Source: Hylemonella sp. UBA6679 (GTDB taxonomy: Bacteria > Pseudomonadota > Gammaproteobacteria > Burkholderiales > Burkholderiaceae_C). From it: DNA of 64,000 nt. The translations under genes and the position numbers were made by a program. Numbering within the stretch: the stretch's first letter is position 1; each line of letters opens with the position of its first letter. Below are positions 16,225 through 25,986 of this stretch, piece by piece. The stretch lies in contig DKJZ01000063.1 in assembly GCA_002454975.1 (NCBI GenBank), forward strand, positions 1 through 64,000. Direction: 5' to 3'. A model generated the notes under the pieces. That model was not told where the DNA came from. It ran no database searches and saw only the letters and a program-made list of their open reading frames with translations.

Positions 16225-17501
16225 TGAGCGCCGTGATACCCATTCAAAGTGCAGGATGTGAGACCTTGCCGGTGAAATCCGAAAAAGGTCAGCGTGAAGT
16301 TTTTTGCGGACTGACGGGCATCATTTGGCTCCACCGAAAGGTGCAGGACGCTTTTTTTCTTGTCGTGGGTTCGCGAACTTGCGCGCACCTGATCCAGTCC
16401 GCAGCTGGCGTGATGATTTTTGCTGAGCCTCGGTTTGGCACGGCCATCATCGACGAGCGCGATCTCTCGGGCATTGCCGATGCCAACGATGAAATTGACC
16501 GCGTCGTTCAAGAGCTTTTGGTGCGTCGGCCCGACATCAAGTTGTTGTTTTTGGTGGGCTCTTGCCCGTCCGAAGTGATCAAGCTCGATTTATCTCGCGC
16601 GGCACAGCGTTTGAGCAAGGTGCATCACCCGCAGGTTCGCGTGTTGAACTACTCCGGCAGCGGGATCGAAACCACATTCACGCAAGGTGAAGATGCTTGC
16701 TTGGCATCGTGGGTGCCCGAATTGGTGCAGCCCGTCACCACAAGCAAAACCTTGATGGTGGTGGGCACGCTGGCGGATGTTGTTGAAGATCAATTGCGCA
16801 CCTTGCTGCACAAAATGGGTGTCAGCCAGGTGTCTTTTTTCCCGCCTCGCAGAAGCACGCAACTTCCCACCATCGACGCGTCAACGCAATACATACTTGC
16901 ACAACCTTTTTTGGCAGATACAGCGCGCTGCCTGGAGGCAAAAGGTGCCAAGCGCATCGATGCCCCCTTCCCGCTGGGCGCGAAAGGAACCACGCGTTGG
17001 CTGTGGGCCGTTGCTCAAAATTTCGGTGTGTCTCAAGCCTTGTTTGATGAGGTGACCAAAGCGCCGCGACAGCGTGCAGAGCAGTCGATGGCGCGTCATG
17101 CCGCACAGCTTCAAGGTAAGAAAATTTTCTTCTTCCCGGACTCACAGCTTGAGATTCCGCTGGCCAGGTTTGTACAAGAAGAATTGGGCATGACCTTGAG
17201 CGAGGTCGGCACACCTTATTTGCACCGTCAGATCATGGCGGCAGACATGGCCTTACTTCCACCTGGAACCCGCATTGTTGAGGGTCAAGATGTTGACAAG
17301 CAGATGGACCGATGCAAAAGCGACCAGCCTGATTTGGTTGTGTGTGGTCTGGGCTTGGCCAACCCTTTGGAAGCACAAGGGTTCACCACCAAATGGTCGA
17401 TTGAGCTTGTGTTCACACCCATCCAAGGGTATGAGCAAGCTGGTGATTTGGCTGCATTGTTCAGTCGTCCGCTAACGCGTCGCCTTAAGTTGGTGGCGTA
17501 A
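16224..17501 (+). CDS. bchN: Dark-operative protochlorophyllide reductase subunit N
   Basis: BchN (425 aa) pairs with BchB to form the catalytic NB component of DPOR, which reduces ring D of protochlorophyllide without light. The three Cys ligands of the [4Fe-4S] cluster are seen in REVFCGLTG, GSRTCAHL and VGSCPSE. Length is normal. It overlaps bchF by one base and is followed by bchB after 10 nt. Confidence 0.97.
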   Translation: MSAVIPIQSAGCETLPVKSEKGQREVFCGLTGIIWLHRKVQDAFFLVVGSRTCAHLIQSAAGVMIFAEPRFGTAIIDERDLSGIADANDEIDRVVQELLVRRPDIKLLFLVGSCPSEVIKLDLSRAAQRLSKVHHPQVRVLNYSGSGIETTFTQGEDACLASWVPELVQPVTTSKTLMVVGTLADVVEDQLRTLLHKMGVSQVSFFPPRRSTQLPTIDASTQYILAQPFLADTARCLEAKGAKRIDAPFPLGAKGTTRWLWAVAQNFGVSQALFDEVTKAPRQRAEQSMARHAAQLQGKKIFFFPDSQLEIPLARFVQEELGMTLSEVGTPYLHRQIMAADMALLPPGTRIVEGQDVDKQMDRCKSDQPDLVVCGLGLANPLEAQGFTTKWSIELVFTPIQGYEQAGDLAALFSRPLTRRLKLVA

Positions 17502-17511
17502 AGAGAAGTCT

Positions 17512-19092
17512 ATGCAACTCACCCTATGGACTTATGAAGGACCGCCTCACGTGGGCGCCATGCGCATTGCAACGGCTATGAAAGACGTGCATTACGTTTT
17601 ACATGCCCCACAAGGCGATACCTACGCTGACCTGTTGTTCACCATGATTGAGCGTTTGCCCAAACGCCCTCCGGTCACTTACACCACGTTCCAGGCCAGA
17701 GACCTGGGCGGAGACACAGCCCAGCTGTTTAAAGATGCTGTGGCAAGCGCAGCGGAGCGCTTCAAGCCAAATGCCGTGCTGGTTGGTGCTTCATGTACCG
17801 CCGAGCTTATTCAGGATGACCCGGGTGGTCTGGCTTTGGCGCTGAACCTCGATATTCCCGTGGTTCCACTGGAGCTGCCCTCTTACCAGCGCAAAGAAAA
17901 CTGGGGAGCTTCAGAGACTTTTTACCAGTTGGCCAGGCGTCTTGTGAAAGCGCCACAGCCACGCACCAGCACTAAGCCCCGTTGCAATATTCTTGGTCCA
18001 AGCGCGCTTGGATTCCGTCATCGCGATGACGTGCGCGAAATTTCAGCTTTGCTTGAGAAGATTGGTGTGGACATCAATGTCGTGGCGCCACTCAATGCCA
18101 GCGTGGCAGACATTGAGCGTTTGGCGGATGCAGATTTCAATGTGGTGCTCTACCCTGAAATTGGCCAGACCACAGCTGGATGGATGAACCGACAGTTCGG
18201 CACACCAGCCACCAAAACCATTCCTATTGGTCTGGGTGCAACCCGAGAGTTTTTGCAAGAGATTGCAGAGCTTGCAGGCATCACCTTGCCAGCGGACTTA
18301 GAAGACAACGCCCATTCATTTTGGTACTCCAAATCGGTGGATTCCACCTACCTCACAGGTAAGCGCGTGTTCGTGTTTGGTGACGCCACCCACGCTGTGG
18401 CAGCAGCGAGATTTGCAGCGCAAGAAATGGGCTTTGAAGTGGTGGGTATTGGCACCTACAGCCGCGAATTTGCAAGAGACGTTCGCGACGCTGCAAAAAA
18501 TTATGGCCTTGAAGCGCTCATCACAGACGACTACCTGTTGGTGCAAGACGAGATCAAACGTTTGCAGCCTGAATTGATTCTGGGCACCCAAATGGAGCGA
18601 CACATCGCCAAGCGTCTGGGAATCCCTTGTGCCGTCATTTCAGCGCCAGTCCACGTGCAAGATTTCCCAGCACGTTACGCGCCTCAAATGGGGTTTGAGG
18701 GCGCCAATGTCTTGTTTGACACGTGGGTGCACCCTTTGATGATGGGCCTGGAAGAGCACTTGCTGGGGATGTTTCGCGAAGACTTTGAATTTCACGATGG
18801 CGCAGCCCCCTCCCATCTGGGTTCAACACGCGCTGCGCCTGTCGCGAATCCGCCAGCGGCACAAATGCTTGATGCTACAGAGCAGCCCACACACGCTTCC
18901 TCGATCGTCAACACGCCTGCTGCCAATGACATCACGGTCTGGTCCAAGGATGCAGAAAAAGAACTCGGAAAAATTCCGTTTTTCGTCCGCGGTAAAGCAC
19001 GCAGAAATACCGAACGCTACGCCCAAGAAAAAGGCGTGGTCAACATCACTGTGGAGACCCTCTACGATGCAAAAGCACACTTCAGTCGCTGA
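17512..19092 (+). CDS. bchB: Dark-operative protochlorophyllide reductase subunit B
   Basis: BchB (526 aa) supplies the fourth cluster ligand, an Asp in APQGDTYADLLFTMIERL, and the substrate pocket with BchN. The C-terminal FVRGKARRNTERYA light-independent reductase domain is complete. In most purple bacteria bchH follows here; instead bchL begins 63 nt later. Confidence 0.97.
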   Translation: MQLTLWTYEGPPHVGAMRIATAMKDVHYVLHAPQGDTYADLLFTMIERLPKRPPVTYTTFQARDLGGDTAQLFKDAVASAAERFKPNAVLVGASCTAELIQDDPGGLALALNLDIPVVPLELPSYQRKENWGASETFYQLARRLVKAPQPRTSTKPRCNILGPSALGFRHRDDVREISALLEKIGVDINVVAPLNASVADIERLADADFNVVLYPEIGQTTAGWMNRQFGTPATKTIPIGLGATREFLQEIAELAGITLPADLEDNAHSFWYSKSVDSTYLTGKRVFVFGDATHAVAAARFAAQEMGFEVVGIGTYSREFARDVRDAAKNYGLEALITDDYLLVQDEIKRLQPELILGTQMERHIAKRLGIPCAVISAPVHVQDFPARYAPQMGFEGANVLFDTWVHPLMMGLEEHLLGMFREDFEFHDGAAPSHLGSTRAAPVANPPAAQMLDATEQPTHASSIVNTPAANDITVWSKDAEKELGKIPFFVRGKARRNTERYAQEKGVVNITVETLYDAKAHFSR

Positions 19093-19155
19093 TGAATACG
19101 CAAAGCCGAGGACACATTTTTCCAGAGACCTCTACCTTGCAACAGGAGCAACAAC

Positions 19156-20070
19156 ATGATTGAAACCGCACGTGTGCCGGTCAGCGAGATCCGCCGTGGC
19201 GGACGTCCTACGGATGGTGAAGGAAGCGTCCAGGTGCAGATGGATCCAGCTGACAAGATTGGTACCGCTAAGGTCTTCGCGGTCTATGGCAAGGGGGGCA
19301 TCGGCAAGAGCACGACCTCGTCAAATTTGTCGGTGGCATTCAGCAAGCTGGGCAAGCGCGTGCTTCAAATTGGATGCGACCCCAAGCACGACTCGACGTT
19401 CACACTGACCAAAAAACTCATGCCTACCGTGATCGACGCACTTGAAAGTGTGGACTTTCATGCAGAAGAGCTGCGGGTTGAAGACTTTGTCTACCGTGGT
19501 TACAACGGCGTGATGTGTGTAGAAGCAGGTGGCCCACCAGCGGGCACAGGCTGTGGTGGTTATGTGGTGGGTCAAACCGTCAAGCTCCTCAAGGAGCACC
19601 ATCTGCTCGAAGACACCGATGTGGTGATTTTCGATGTGCTGGGCGACGTGGTGTGCGGTGGTTTTGCCGCGCCCCTGCAACACGCCGATCGCGCTTTGAT
19701 TGTCACGGCCAACGATTTCGACTCAATTTTCGCCATGAACCGAATCGTTCAGGCCATTGGTGCCAAGTCAAAAAACTACAACGTGCGCTTGGGCGGTGTG
19801 ATTGCCAACCGAAGCGACGCGACAGACCAAATCGACAAATTCAATGCGGTCGTCGGTCTCAAAACCATGGCGCATTTTCCTAATCTTGATGAGATTCGCC
19901 GCAGCCGACTCAACAAATCGACGTTGTTTGAACTTGAGCCTACACCTGCAGTGAAGGCTGTACAGGACGAGTACATGCGATTGGCTGCCGCACTTTGGCT
20001 CGGTGCAGATCCTTTGCCGGCCATCCCCATGAAAGACCGGGATATTTTTGACCTGTTGGGGTTTGATTGA
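19156..20070 (+). CDS. bchL: DPOR iron protein BchL
   Basis: BchL (304 aa) is the nitrogenase Fe-protein-like ATPase that passes electrons to BchNB. P-loop GKGGIGKST is near residue 45; the [4Fe-4S] cysteines are in GVMCVEAGGP and DVVCGGFA. The ribosome site CAGGAG precedes the ATG. It overlaps bchM by one base. Confidence 0.97.
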   Translation: MIETARVPVSEIRRGGRPTDGEGSVQVQMDPADKIGTAKVFAVYGKGGIGKSTTSSNLSVAFSKLGKRVLQIGCDPKHDSTFTLTKKLMPTVIDALESVDFHAEELRVEDFVYRGYNGVMCVEAGGPPAGTGCGGYVVGQTVKLLKEHHLLEDTDVVIFDVLGDVVCGGFAAPLQHADRALIVTANDFDSIFAMNRIVQAIGAKSKNYNVRLGGVIANRSDATDQIDKFNAVVGLKTMAHFPNLDEIRRSRLNKSTLFELEPTPAVKAVQDEYMRLAAALWLGADPLPAIPMKDRDIFDLLGFD

Positions 20071-20777
20071 TGGACAGCACCACCTACGAACATCGCCGAA
20101 ATCAGATCGAGCATTACTTCGATCGTACAGCTGCCCAGGCTTGGGCGATTCTGACCTCCAATGAGCCGGTAGGAAAAATCCGTGCCACTGTGCGGGCAGG
20201 TCGCCTGCAAATGCGCAACACCCTTCTGTCGTGGTTACCCGAAGACATGACGGGCTTGCGTTTGCTCGATGCCGGATGTGGCACCGGTGCGCTGGCACTC
20301 GAGGCCGCCAAGCGTGGTGCGCATGTAGTGGCCATAGATTTATCCCCCAACTTGGTGGGCTTGGCTCGTGATCGCCTCAAGTTGGAATACCCAAGTCTGG
20401 TTGAGTCGATTGACTTTCACTCCGGCGACATGTTGGACCCCGAACTCGGTGAGTTTGATCACGTGGTGGCCATGGATTCACTGATTCATTACGGGGCGTC
20501 TGATATTCGTAAGGCGCTGGTGGCTTTGTCACTGCGTACGCGGCATTCAATGCTGTTTACATTCGCGCCACGGACACCGCTATTGGCTGCCATGCACCGT
20601 GTGGGTCGATTGTTCCCGCAGTCAGATCGGTCACCTTCGCTGGTGCCTGTGGCACAAGACCACCTCCATGATCTGATGCACAGCAGTGCTGAATTGCGAC
20701 ATTGGCAAGCAGGTCGTACCGAACGCATCAAATCGGGCTTTTACACCTCGCAAGCCTGGGAGTGGTGCCGCCGATGA
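20070..20777 (+). CDS. bchM: Mg-protoporphyrin IX methyltransferase
   Basis: BchM (235 aa) methylates Mg-protoporphyrin IX with S-adenosylmethionine. Motif I LLDAGCGTGALALEAAKRGA and the upstream EHYFDRTAAQAWAILTSNEPVGKIRATVRAGR are typical. ATG shares a base with the bchL stop. The stop overlaps lhaA by ATGA. Confidence 0.96.
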   Translation: MDSTTYEHRRNQIEHYFDRTAAQAWAILTSNEPVGKIRATVRAGRLQMRNTLLSWLPEDMTGLRLLDAGCGTGALALEAAKRGAHVVAIDLSPNLVGLARDRLKLEYPSLVESIDFHSGDMLDPELGEFDHVVAMDSLIHYGASDIRKALVALSLRTRHSMLFTFAPRTPLLAAMHRVGRLFPQSDRSPSLVPVAQDHLHDLMHSSAELRHWQAGRTERIKSGFYTSQAWEWCRR

Positions 20778-22198
20778 GCAAGCACATGCCAGTCCCCGCC
20801 TGGGTTCGTCAGCTGGCGAATCGCTATGTGCCTTTTGCAGATGCAGCATCGGCGGATTTGCCCTTGTCGCGTTTGCTCAGGCTGTCGCTGTTTCAGGTGG
20901 TGATTGGTATGACGCTGGCCCTCCTGGTGGGTACGCTCAATCGTGTCTTGATTGTTGAGTTGCAGGTGCCCTCGTGGTGGGTGGCAGTGGCTGTGGCGGT
21001 GCCCATGGTCTTTGCGCCACTTCGGGCTTTGATCGGTTACAGGAGCGACACGCATCCCTCGGTGCTGGGCTTGCGGCGCATTCCTTACCTGTGGTCGGGA
21101 AGCTTGTTGTTGTTTTCTGGGCTGGCGATCCTGCCGTTTGCCTTGCTGTTACTTTCTGAGCCGACGCCACAAACTTTGTGGCTGGGGCGTTTAGGCGCCG
21201 GTTTGGCTTTTGTGCTTGTGGGCATCGGTATTCAGATGACCCAGACAGCCGGCCTGGCTTTGGCCAACGACCTGGCAACGCCTGAGAAGCAGCCGCGTGT
21301 GGTGGCCATGCTCTACACCATGCTTCTGTTGGGCATGATTGTGAGCAGTGGTTTGTTTGGGCTGCTGCTTCAAGACTTTACGCCCTCACGCTTGATACAA
21401 GTGGTGCAGGGCTGTGCAGTGCTGGTGCTTGTTCTGAATTTGACGGCACTTTGGAAACAAGAAGCCCGTCAAAGCAAGCGAGGTCAGCGTGAAGTGGGTG
21501 GGTTCTCCAAGAGCTTGCAAGCGCTGATGGCAATTCCCCAAATGAAGCGGTTTCTTTGGACGGTAGGCCTAGGCACCTGTGCATTCAGCATGCAAGACAT
21601 CATTCTCGAGCCATATGGCGGCGAGGTTTTGGGGCTGGGTGTTGGCGCGACCAGTGGCTTGACAGCGATTGGAGCGGCTGGCTCCTTGATCGCATTCATG
21701 GCCTCAGCGAAATGGTTGAACCAAGGTTTACATGCTTGTCGTTTGGCCAGTGCAGGCGTGTTGATTGGCTTGCCCGCTTTTGCCATGGTGATTTTTTCTG
21801 CGCCTTTGGCATCTGTCGATCTGTTTCGACTGGGTGTGTTGCTGATTGGCTTTGGTGGGGGTTTGTTCTCGGTGGGGATGTTGGTCACAGCCATGTCTTT
21901 TCCGAACAAAGCGCACAGCGGTCTTGTTTTGGGTGCTTGGGGAGCTGTGCAAGGTGTCGCAGCCGGCTTGGCCATGGCTTTAGGTGGTGTGATTCGTGAT
22001 GTGGTTTCACAAATGGCGAAGTCAGGCTGGTTAGGCGAGAGCCTGCAGAGCCAAGCCACGGCTTACAGCTTTGTCTACCACGTAGAAATTTATCTTTTAT
22101 TTGTCGTTTTGATTGCGCTGGGCCCTTTGCTCAGACGCAGCAAAGATCAGCCTGTGGTGAATGGTCCCGCATTTGGCTTGGCTGAATTTCCGACGTGA
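20774..22198 (+). CDS. lhaA: LH1 assembly protein LhaA (PucC family)
   Basis: A 474-aa, roughly 12-helix MFS protein of the PucC family. Seen: GTLNRVLIVELQVPSWWVA, FAPLRALIGYRSDTHPSVLGLRRIPY and the signature MQDIILEPYGGEVLGLGVG. Lying between bchM and puhA it is the usual LhaA position; LhaA aids LH1 assembly around the reaction centre. I start at MSKHMPV, which overlaps the bchM stop. Confidence 0.94.
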   Translation: MSKHMPVPAWVRQLANRYVPFADAASADLPLSRLLRLSLFQVVIGMTLALLVGTLNRVLIVELQVPSWWVAVAVAVPMVFAPLRALIGYRSDTHPSVLGLRRIPYLWSGSLLLFSGLAILPFALLLLSEPTPQTLWLGRLGAGLAFVLVGIGIQMTQTAGLALANDLATPEKQPRVVAMLYTMLLLGMIVSSGLFGLLLQDFTPSRLIQVVQGCAVLVLVLNLTALWKQEARQSKRGQREVGGFSKSLQALMAIPQMKRFLWTVGLGTCAFSMQDIILEPYGGEVLGLGVGATSGLTAIGAAGSLIAFMASAKWLNQGLHACRLASAGVLIGLPAFAMVIFSAPLASVDLFRLGVLLIGFGGGLFSVGMLVTAMSFPNKAHSGLVLGAWGAVQGVAAGLAMALGGVIRDVVSQMAKSGWLGESLQSQATAYSFVYHVEIYLLFVVLIALGPLLRRSKDQPVVNGPAFGLAEFPT

Positions 22199-22233
22199 GC
22201 AACGTTCTTTCATTTATCAACAGGAGGTGACCT

Positions 22234-22998
22234 ATGGAAACAGGCGCTATCACTCAGTACGTCGATGTGGCTCAGCTGGTCTTGTATGTGTTTTGGGCAT
22301 TCTTTGCCGGCATTATTTATTACCTATTGCGAGAAAATCACCGCGAGGGCTATCCCATGGATCCAGGGCGGCCCAACGGTCCGAAGATAGATGGATGGCC
22401 GGCCGTGCCTGACCCGGTGACCTACAAAACCATGGATGGTCATGAATTCAAATCGCCCGATTTGGCTCGACCTGATGGCGATTACAGCGCGCGACCTTCT
22501 CACCCCTGGAACGGCGCACCTCTAGATCCAGTCGGTGATCCCTTGCTGGCTGGTGTCGGTCCTGGTGCATGGGCCAAGCGTGCTGATGTCCCAGACATGA
22601 CCTATGACGGCCATGTGAAGATTGTTCCATTACGGGTTGCAGATGACCATGGGGTTGCAACGCGCGATGTTGACCCCCGTGGCTTGTCTGTGGTGGGCGC
22701 AGACAACCAGGCGGCTGGTGTCGTGGTGGATTTGTGGGTGGACAAGGCCGAAATGATGTTTCGTTACTTGGAGGTCAAGCTCCACGGTAGTAACAAGCAA
22801 GTGCTGGTGCCCATGACGTTCGCGCGCATTACCCGCAATCAGGTCAAAGTCCATGCGTTGATGGGTCATCAGTTCACCAACGTGCCTTCCACAAAATTGC
22901 CTGAGCAGGTGACCTTTTTGGAAGAAGAAAAAATCTGTGCTTACTTCGGTGCAGGTACGTTGTATGCGCATCCTAATCGCATGGAGCCCTTGCTGTGA
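22234..22998 (+). CDS. puhA: Reaction centre H subunit
   Basis: PuhA (254 aa) caps the L and M subunits on the cytoplasmic side and guides protons to QB. One N-terminal helix (LVLYVFWAFFAGIIYYLL) is followed by a globular domain with GYPMDPGRPNGPKIDGWP and the conserved ERMEPLL-like end NRMEPLL. A very strong ribosome site (CAGGAGGTGA) precedes it. The stop overlaps puhB by GTGA. Confidence 0.97.
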   Translation: METGAITQYVDVAQLVLYVFWAFFAGIIYYLLRENHREGYPMDPGRPNGPKIDGWPAVPDPVTYKTMDGHEFKSPDLARPDGDYSARPSHPWNGAPLDPVGDPLLAGVGPGAWAKRADVPDMTYDGHVKIVPLRVADDHGVATRDVDPRGLSVVGADNQAAGVVVDLWVDKAEMMFRYLEVKLHGSNKQVLVPMTFARITRNQVKVHALMGHQFTNVPSTKLPEQVTFLEEEKICAYFGAGTLYAHPNRMEPLL

Positions 22999-23639
22999 AA
23001 GCCATTCACGAGCACGAGTTTGAGGCCGCGCCTGGCTTGCCAACGGCGCTGCCAAAAAACGAGGTGATCTTATGGCAGGGCTCGCCTGATTGGGTGAGCC
23101 TGGCGGTACACGCCTTTCATGTGAGAAAAATAGCGATCTATTTTTCCATCATGATATGCATTCAATGGATCAACGTGTATGAGCCTGATCAGGCCATCAG
23201 TACATGGTTGATGCCTTGTTTGACCAGCGCTTTCCTGGCCTTACTTTCCTTGTCTTGCATCCTCGGGTGGGCGTGGTTGAGCAGCAAGACCACGCTCTAC
23301 ACCATCACAGACAAACGTCTTGTTTTGCGCGTTGGCATCGTTCTTTCGCTGACATTCAATTTGCCATACAAAAGAATTCAAGCGGCTGATCTTCGCCCTC
23401 TTGCCAAAGGGTGCGGTGATATTTCGTTGAAGTTACCCGAAGGGGATCAGATTGGTTTCTTTCATCTCTGGCCGCATGCACGTGCTTGGGAGTTACGCCA
23501 ACCGCAGCCAACCTTGCGTTGTGTGCCAGAAGCTGCACGTGTAAGCGACACCTTGGCCAATGCCTGGACCCGTCAGACAAACATCGCCATGCCTGTCGTG
23601 CCTAGCCAGCAAAGTCACCCCACCTTGGTGCGTGTTTAG
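22995..23639 (+). CDS. puhB: Photosynthetic complex assembly protein PuhB
   Basis: PuhB (214 aa) is a PH-domain-like membrane protein that helps assemble the reaction centre. Seen: N-terminal EFEAAPGLPTALPKNEVILWQGSPDW, three helices and YTITDKRLVLRVGI. The start is a GTG overlapping the puhA stop, which is tight coupling. Length matches the family. Confidence 0.94.
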   Translation: MKAIHEHEFEAAPGLPTALPKNEVILWQGSPDWVSLAVHAFHVRKIAIYFSIMICIQWINVYEPDQAISTWLMPCLTSAFLALLSLSCILGWAWLSSKTTLYTITDKRLVLRVGIVLSLTFNLPYKRIQAADLRPLAKGCGDISLKLPEGDQIGFFHLWPHARAWELRQPQPTLRCVPEAARVSDTLANAWTRQTNIAMPVVPSQQSHPTLVRV

Positions 23640-23643
23640 TGCT

Positions 23644-24090
23644 ATGAAAAACAAAGCATTGAATCAACATAAGACGATGCTCCCGGGCATTCTTTCTGTT
23701 TTTTTGGTGTTGTCGACACTCGGTTTGATTGGCTGGAGCCAATGGCAACCCAGCTCGCCAATCGTCACCGAAGAGGCTGTTCAATGGCAGCGGCATCTTG
23801 TGTTTGCAGATGGACCCAAGGGTGAAATTCTGGTGAAAGATCACGTCACGGGTCAGACCATTGCCGCCTTTGAAGGTGAGCAGGGTTTTGTTCGAGGAAC
23901 ATTGCGGGCTTTGGCCAGAGAGCGCAAGCGCAGAGAAGTTGGCAGTGAGCATCCCTTTGAGCTCACAGCGCGAACAAATGGGCGCCTGGTTTTGAGGGAC
24001 CCCTCAACCGCACAGCGCATTGATCTCGACTCTTTTGGTCCAGGCAATGCCGCCTTGTTTAGAAATCTTAGACAAGCTGGCCAAAGCTAA
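23644..24090 (+). CDS. puhC: Photosynthetic complex assembly protein PuhC
   Basis: A 148-aa protein with one N-terminal helix (LPGILSVFLVLSTLGLIGW) and a periplasmic domain containing LVFADGPKGEILVKDHVTG and FVRGTLRALARERKRR, which is the PuhC pattern. Family members are needed for normal RC-LH1 levels. I start at MKNKALNQ, 4 nt after puhB; the longer frame lies inside puhB. Confidence 0.92.
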   Translation: MKNKALNQHKTMLPGILSVFLVLSTLGLIGWSQWQPSSPIVTEEAVQWQRHLVFADGPKGEILVKDHVTGQTIAAFEGEQGFVRGTLRALARERKRREVGSEHPFELTARTNGRLVLRDPSTAQRIDLDSFGPGNAALFRNLRQAGQS

Positions 24091-24118
24091 GCCAGCCCAC
24101 CATGCATCGGAGCCTCTC

Positions 24119-25198
24119 ATGAGCACATACGTACAAGCGATCGACAGCCAAGATCAAGCCAATCAAAAGGCCAAGCAAAACACGATGCTGAGCCCACGCT
24201 TTTACACCACAGATTTTGATGCGATGAATCGCATCAGCGTCGAACCTTTTCGGCGTGAGTGGGATGTGATGATGAAAGAGTATGAAGGCGATAACAACCA
24301 CGACCACTTTCAACGTGACGCCACCTTTGCACAAGAAGTCGAAGCCTCAATGGCAAAGCTCTCCCCTGAGATGCGCCAGGAGTTCATTGACTTTTTGGTC
24401 GGTTCTTTGACTTCTGAGTTTTCGGGTTGTATTTTGTACAACGAAATCCGCAAACACGTCGATAACCCAGACATCAAGCAACTCATGACGTTCATGGCGC
24501 GAGATGAGTCACGTCACGCTGGGTTCATCAACCAGTCTTTGCGTGACTTCAATCTTGGCATCGACTTGGGCGATCTCAAACGTACAAAAAAATACACATT
24601 TTTCAAACCCAAGTACATCTATTACGCCACGTACCTGTCCGAAAAAATTGGGTATGCGCGTTACATCACGATTTTTCGGCAACTTGAGAAGAGCCCAGAG
24701 AAGCGCTTTCACCCGATCTTTCGTTGGTTTGAGCGTTGGTGCAACGATGAGTTTCGCCATGGTGAGTCGTTTGCTCTCATCATGCGCTCGAACCCGAAAT
24801 TACTCAGTGGCTTGAACGTTTACTGGATCAGGTTCTTCCTGCTCGCTGTGTATGCCACCATGTATGTGCGTGACCACACGCGACCCATGCTGCACGAAGC
24901 CATGGGCTTGCACTCAAGTGAATATGACTTTGCCGTCTTTCGCATGACCAACGAGATCACAAAGCAGGTGTTCCCTGTGGCTTTGGATCTTGATCATCCT
25001 CAGTTCAAAGCTGGTCTTGAGCGCTTGTTTGCTATTTCTTTGGCAAACGACCGTGCCAAAGCCCGAGGTGGCATAACTGGAAAAATCACGCAAGCGGTGT
25101 GTGCTGTCAAAGCGCTGGCCACCTTTACCCGTTTGTATTTTTTACCGGTTCAAAAACAAACCATCACGGCTGATGTCAGACTGGCTCCCACATGGTGA
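24119..25198 (+). CDS. acsF: Aerobic Mg-protoporphyrin IX monomethyl ester cyclase
   Basis: AcsF (359 aa) is the diiron, O2-dependent oxidative cyclase forming ring E. The ferritin-like ligands are in the segment EFSGCILYNEIRKH, RDESRHAGF and CNDEFRHGESFAL. It is the only cyclase in the window; the anaerobic BchE is not seen. I start at MSTYVQAI, where family-like sequence begins. Followed at once by puhE. Confidence 0.97.
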   Translation: MSTYVQAIDSQDQANQKAKQNTMLSPRFYTTDFDAMNRISVEPFRREWDVMMKEYEGDNNHDHFQRDATFAQEVEASMAKLSPEMRQEFIDFLVGSLTSEFSGCILYNEIRKHVDNPDIKQLMTFMARDESRHAGFINQSLRDFNLGIDLGDLKRTKKYTFFKPKYIYYATYLSEKIGYARYITIFRQLEKSPEKRFHPIFRWFERWCNDEFRHGESFALIMRSNPKLLSGLNVYWIRFFLLAVYATMYVRDHTRPMLHEAMGLHSSEYDFAVFRMTNEITKQVFPVALDLDHPQFKAGLERLFAISLANDRAKARGGITGKITQAVCAVKALATFTRLYFLPVQKQTITADVRLAPTW

Positions 25199-25986
25199 GT
25201 GATACCGGATTAGCCATTGCATTTGCCGTGCTGTGCTGGTGGTTCAGCACGGGGGTGATTCTTTGGCTGGACCGATTGCCACCCTCAACGTTTCGTTGGA
25301 GCCTCGGTGCTTGGACCCTTTTATTGGCCCTGAGTTTTTGGGGGGTGGATGTCAGCATGCGCCAAGAAAGTGTGTTTAACGCTTACTTGGGCTTCACCAG
25401 CGTGATCATCATGTGGGGTTGGCATGAGCTGGCATTTTTAACGGGCATCATCACCGGCCCCAGAAAAGTGCCCCTACAGGCTGGCGCCACGGGTGTTCGC
25501 AGGTTCATTCAGTCGCTTCAGGTGGTGCTGCACCATGAGTTGGTTTTGCTGCTTAACTTTGCAATGCTTTGGTGGATGCAAATGGGGCAAGCCAACCACA
25601 TTGCGATTTGTACTTTCGCGCTCTTGTGGTGCATGCGCGTGAGCGCCAAGCTCAATTTGTTTTTTGGTGTTCGCCAAAGTGGGTCTGAGTATTTACCCGC
25701 GCACCTGAGTTATTTGGCAAGCTATTTCCCCAGCCGATGGATCACCCCCTGGTTTTTGTTATCCATCAGTTTGTCGATTGTGACCTGGTTGTGGTTGGTG
25801 CATCACGCACAGCTAGCCAGTGTGGCTGTCACAACCAACTTGGTATTGCTTGCGGCATTACTTGGCCTTGCCATTGTTGAGCATGTGGTCATGCTCATGC
25901 CTTGGACCTTGGAAAAAATATGGGGCTGGGCAATTGCCAGCAAATCTCCGACCACGATGGTCAACGCACCAATGAGGTCTGAATGA
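25192..25986 (+). CDS. puhE: Photosynthetic complex assembly protein PuhE (DUF3623)
   Basis: A 264-aa membrane protein with about seven helices, matching PuhE/DUF3623: RWSLGAWTLLLALSFWGVDVS, GWHELAFLTGIITGPRK and FFGVRQSGSEYLPAHLSYLASYF. It is linked to RC-LH1 or bacteriochlorophyll levels; the molecular role is not known. Overlaps acsF by 7 nt and crtI by 4 nt. Confidence 0.93.
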   Translation: MVSDTGLAIAFAVLCWWFSTGVILWLDRLPPSTFRWSLGAWTLLLALSFWGVDVSMRQESVFNAYLGFTSVIIMWGWHELAFLTGIITGPRKVPLQAGATGVRRFIQSLQVVLHHELVLLLNFAMLWWMQMGQANHIAICTFALLWCMRVSAKLNLFFGVRQSGSEYLPAHLSYLASYFPSRWITPWFLLSISLSIVTWLWLVHHAQLASVAVTTNLVLLAALLGLAIVEHVVMLMPWTLEKIWGWAIASKSPTTMVNAPMRSE

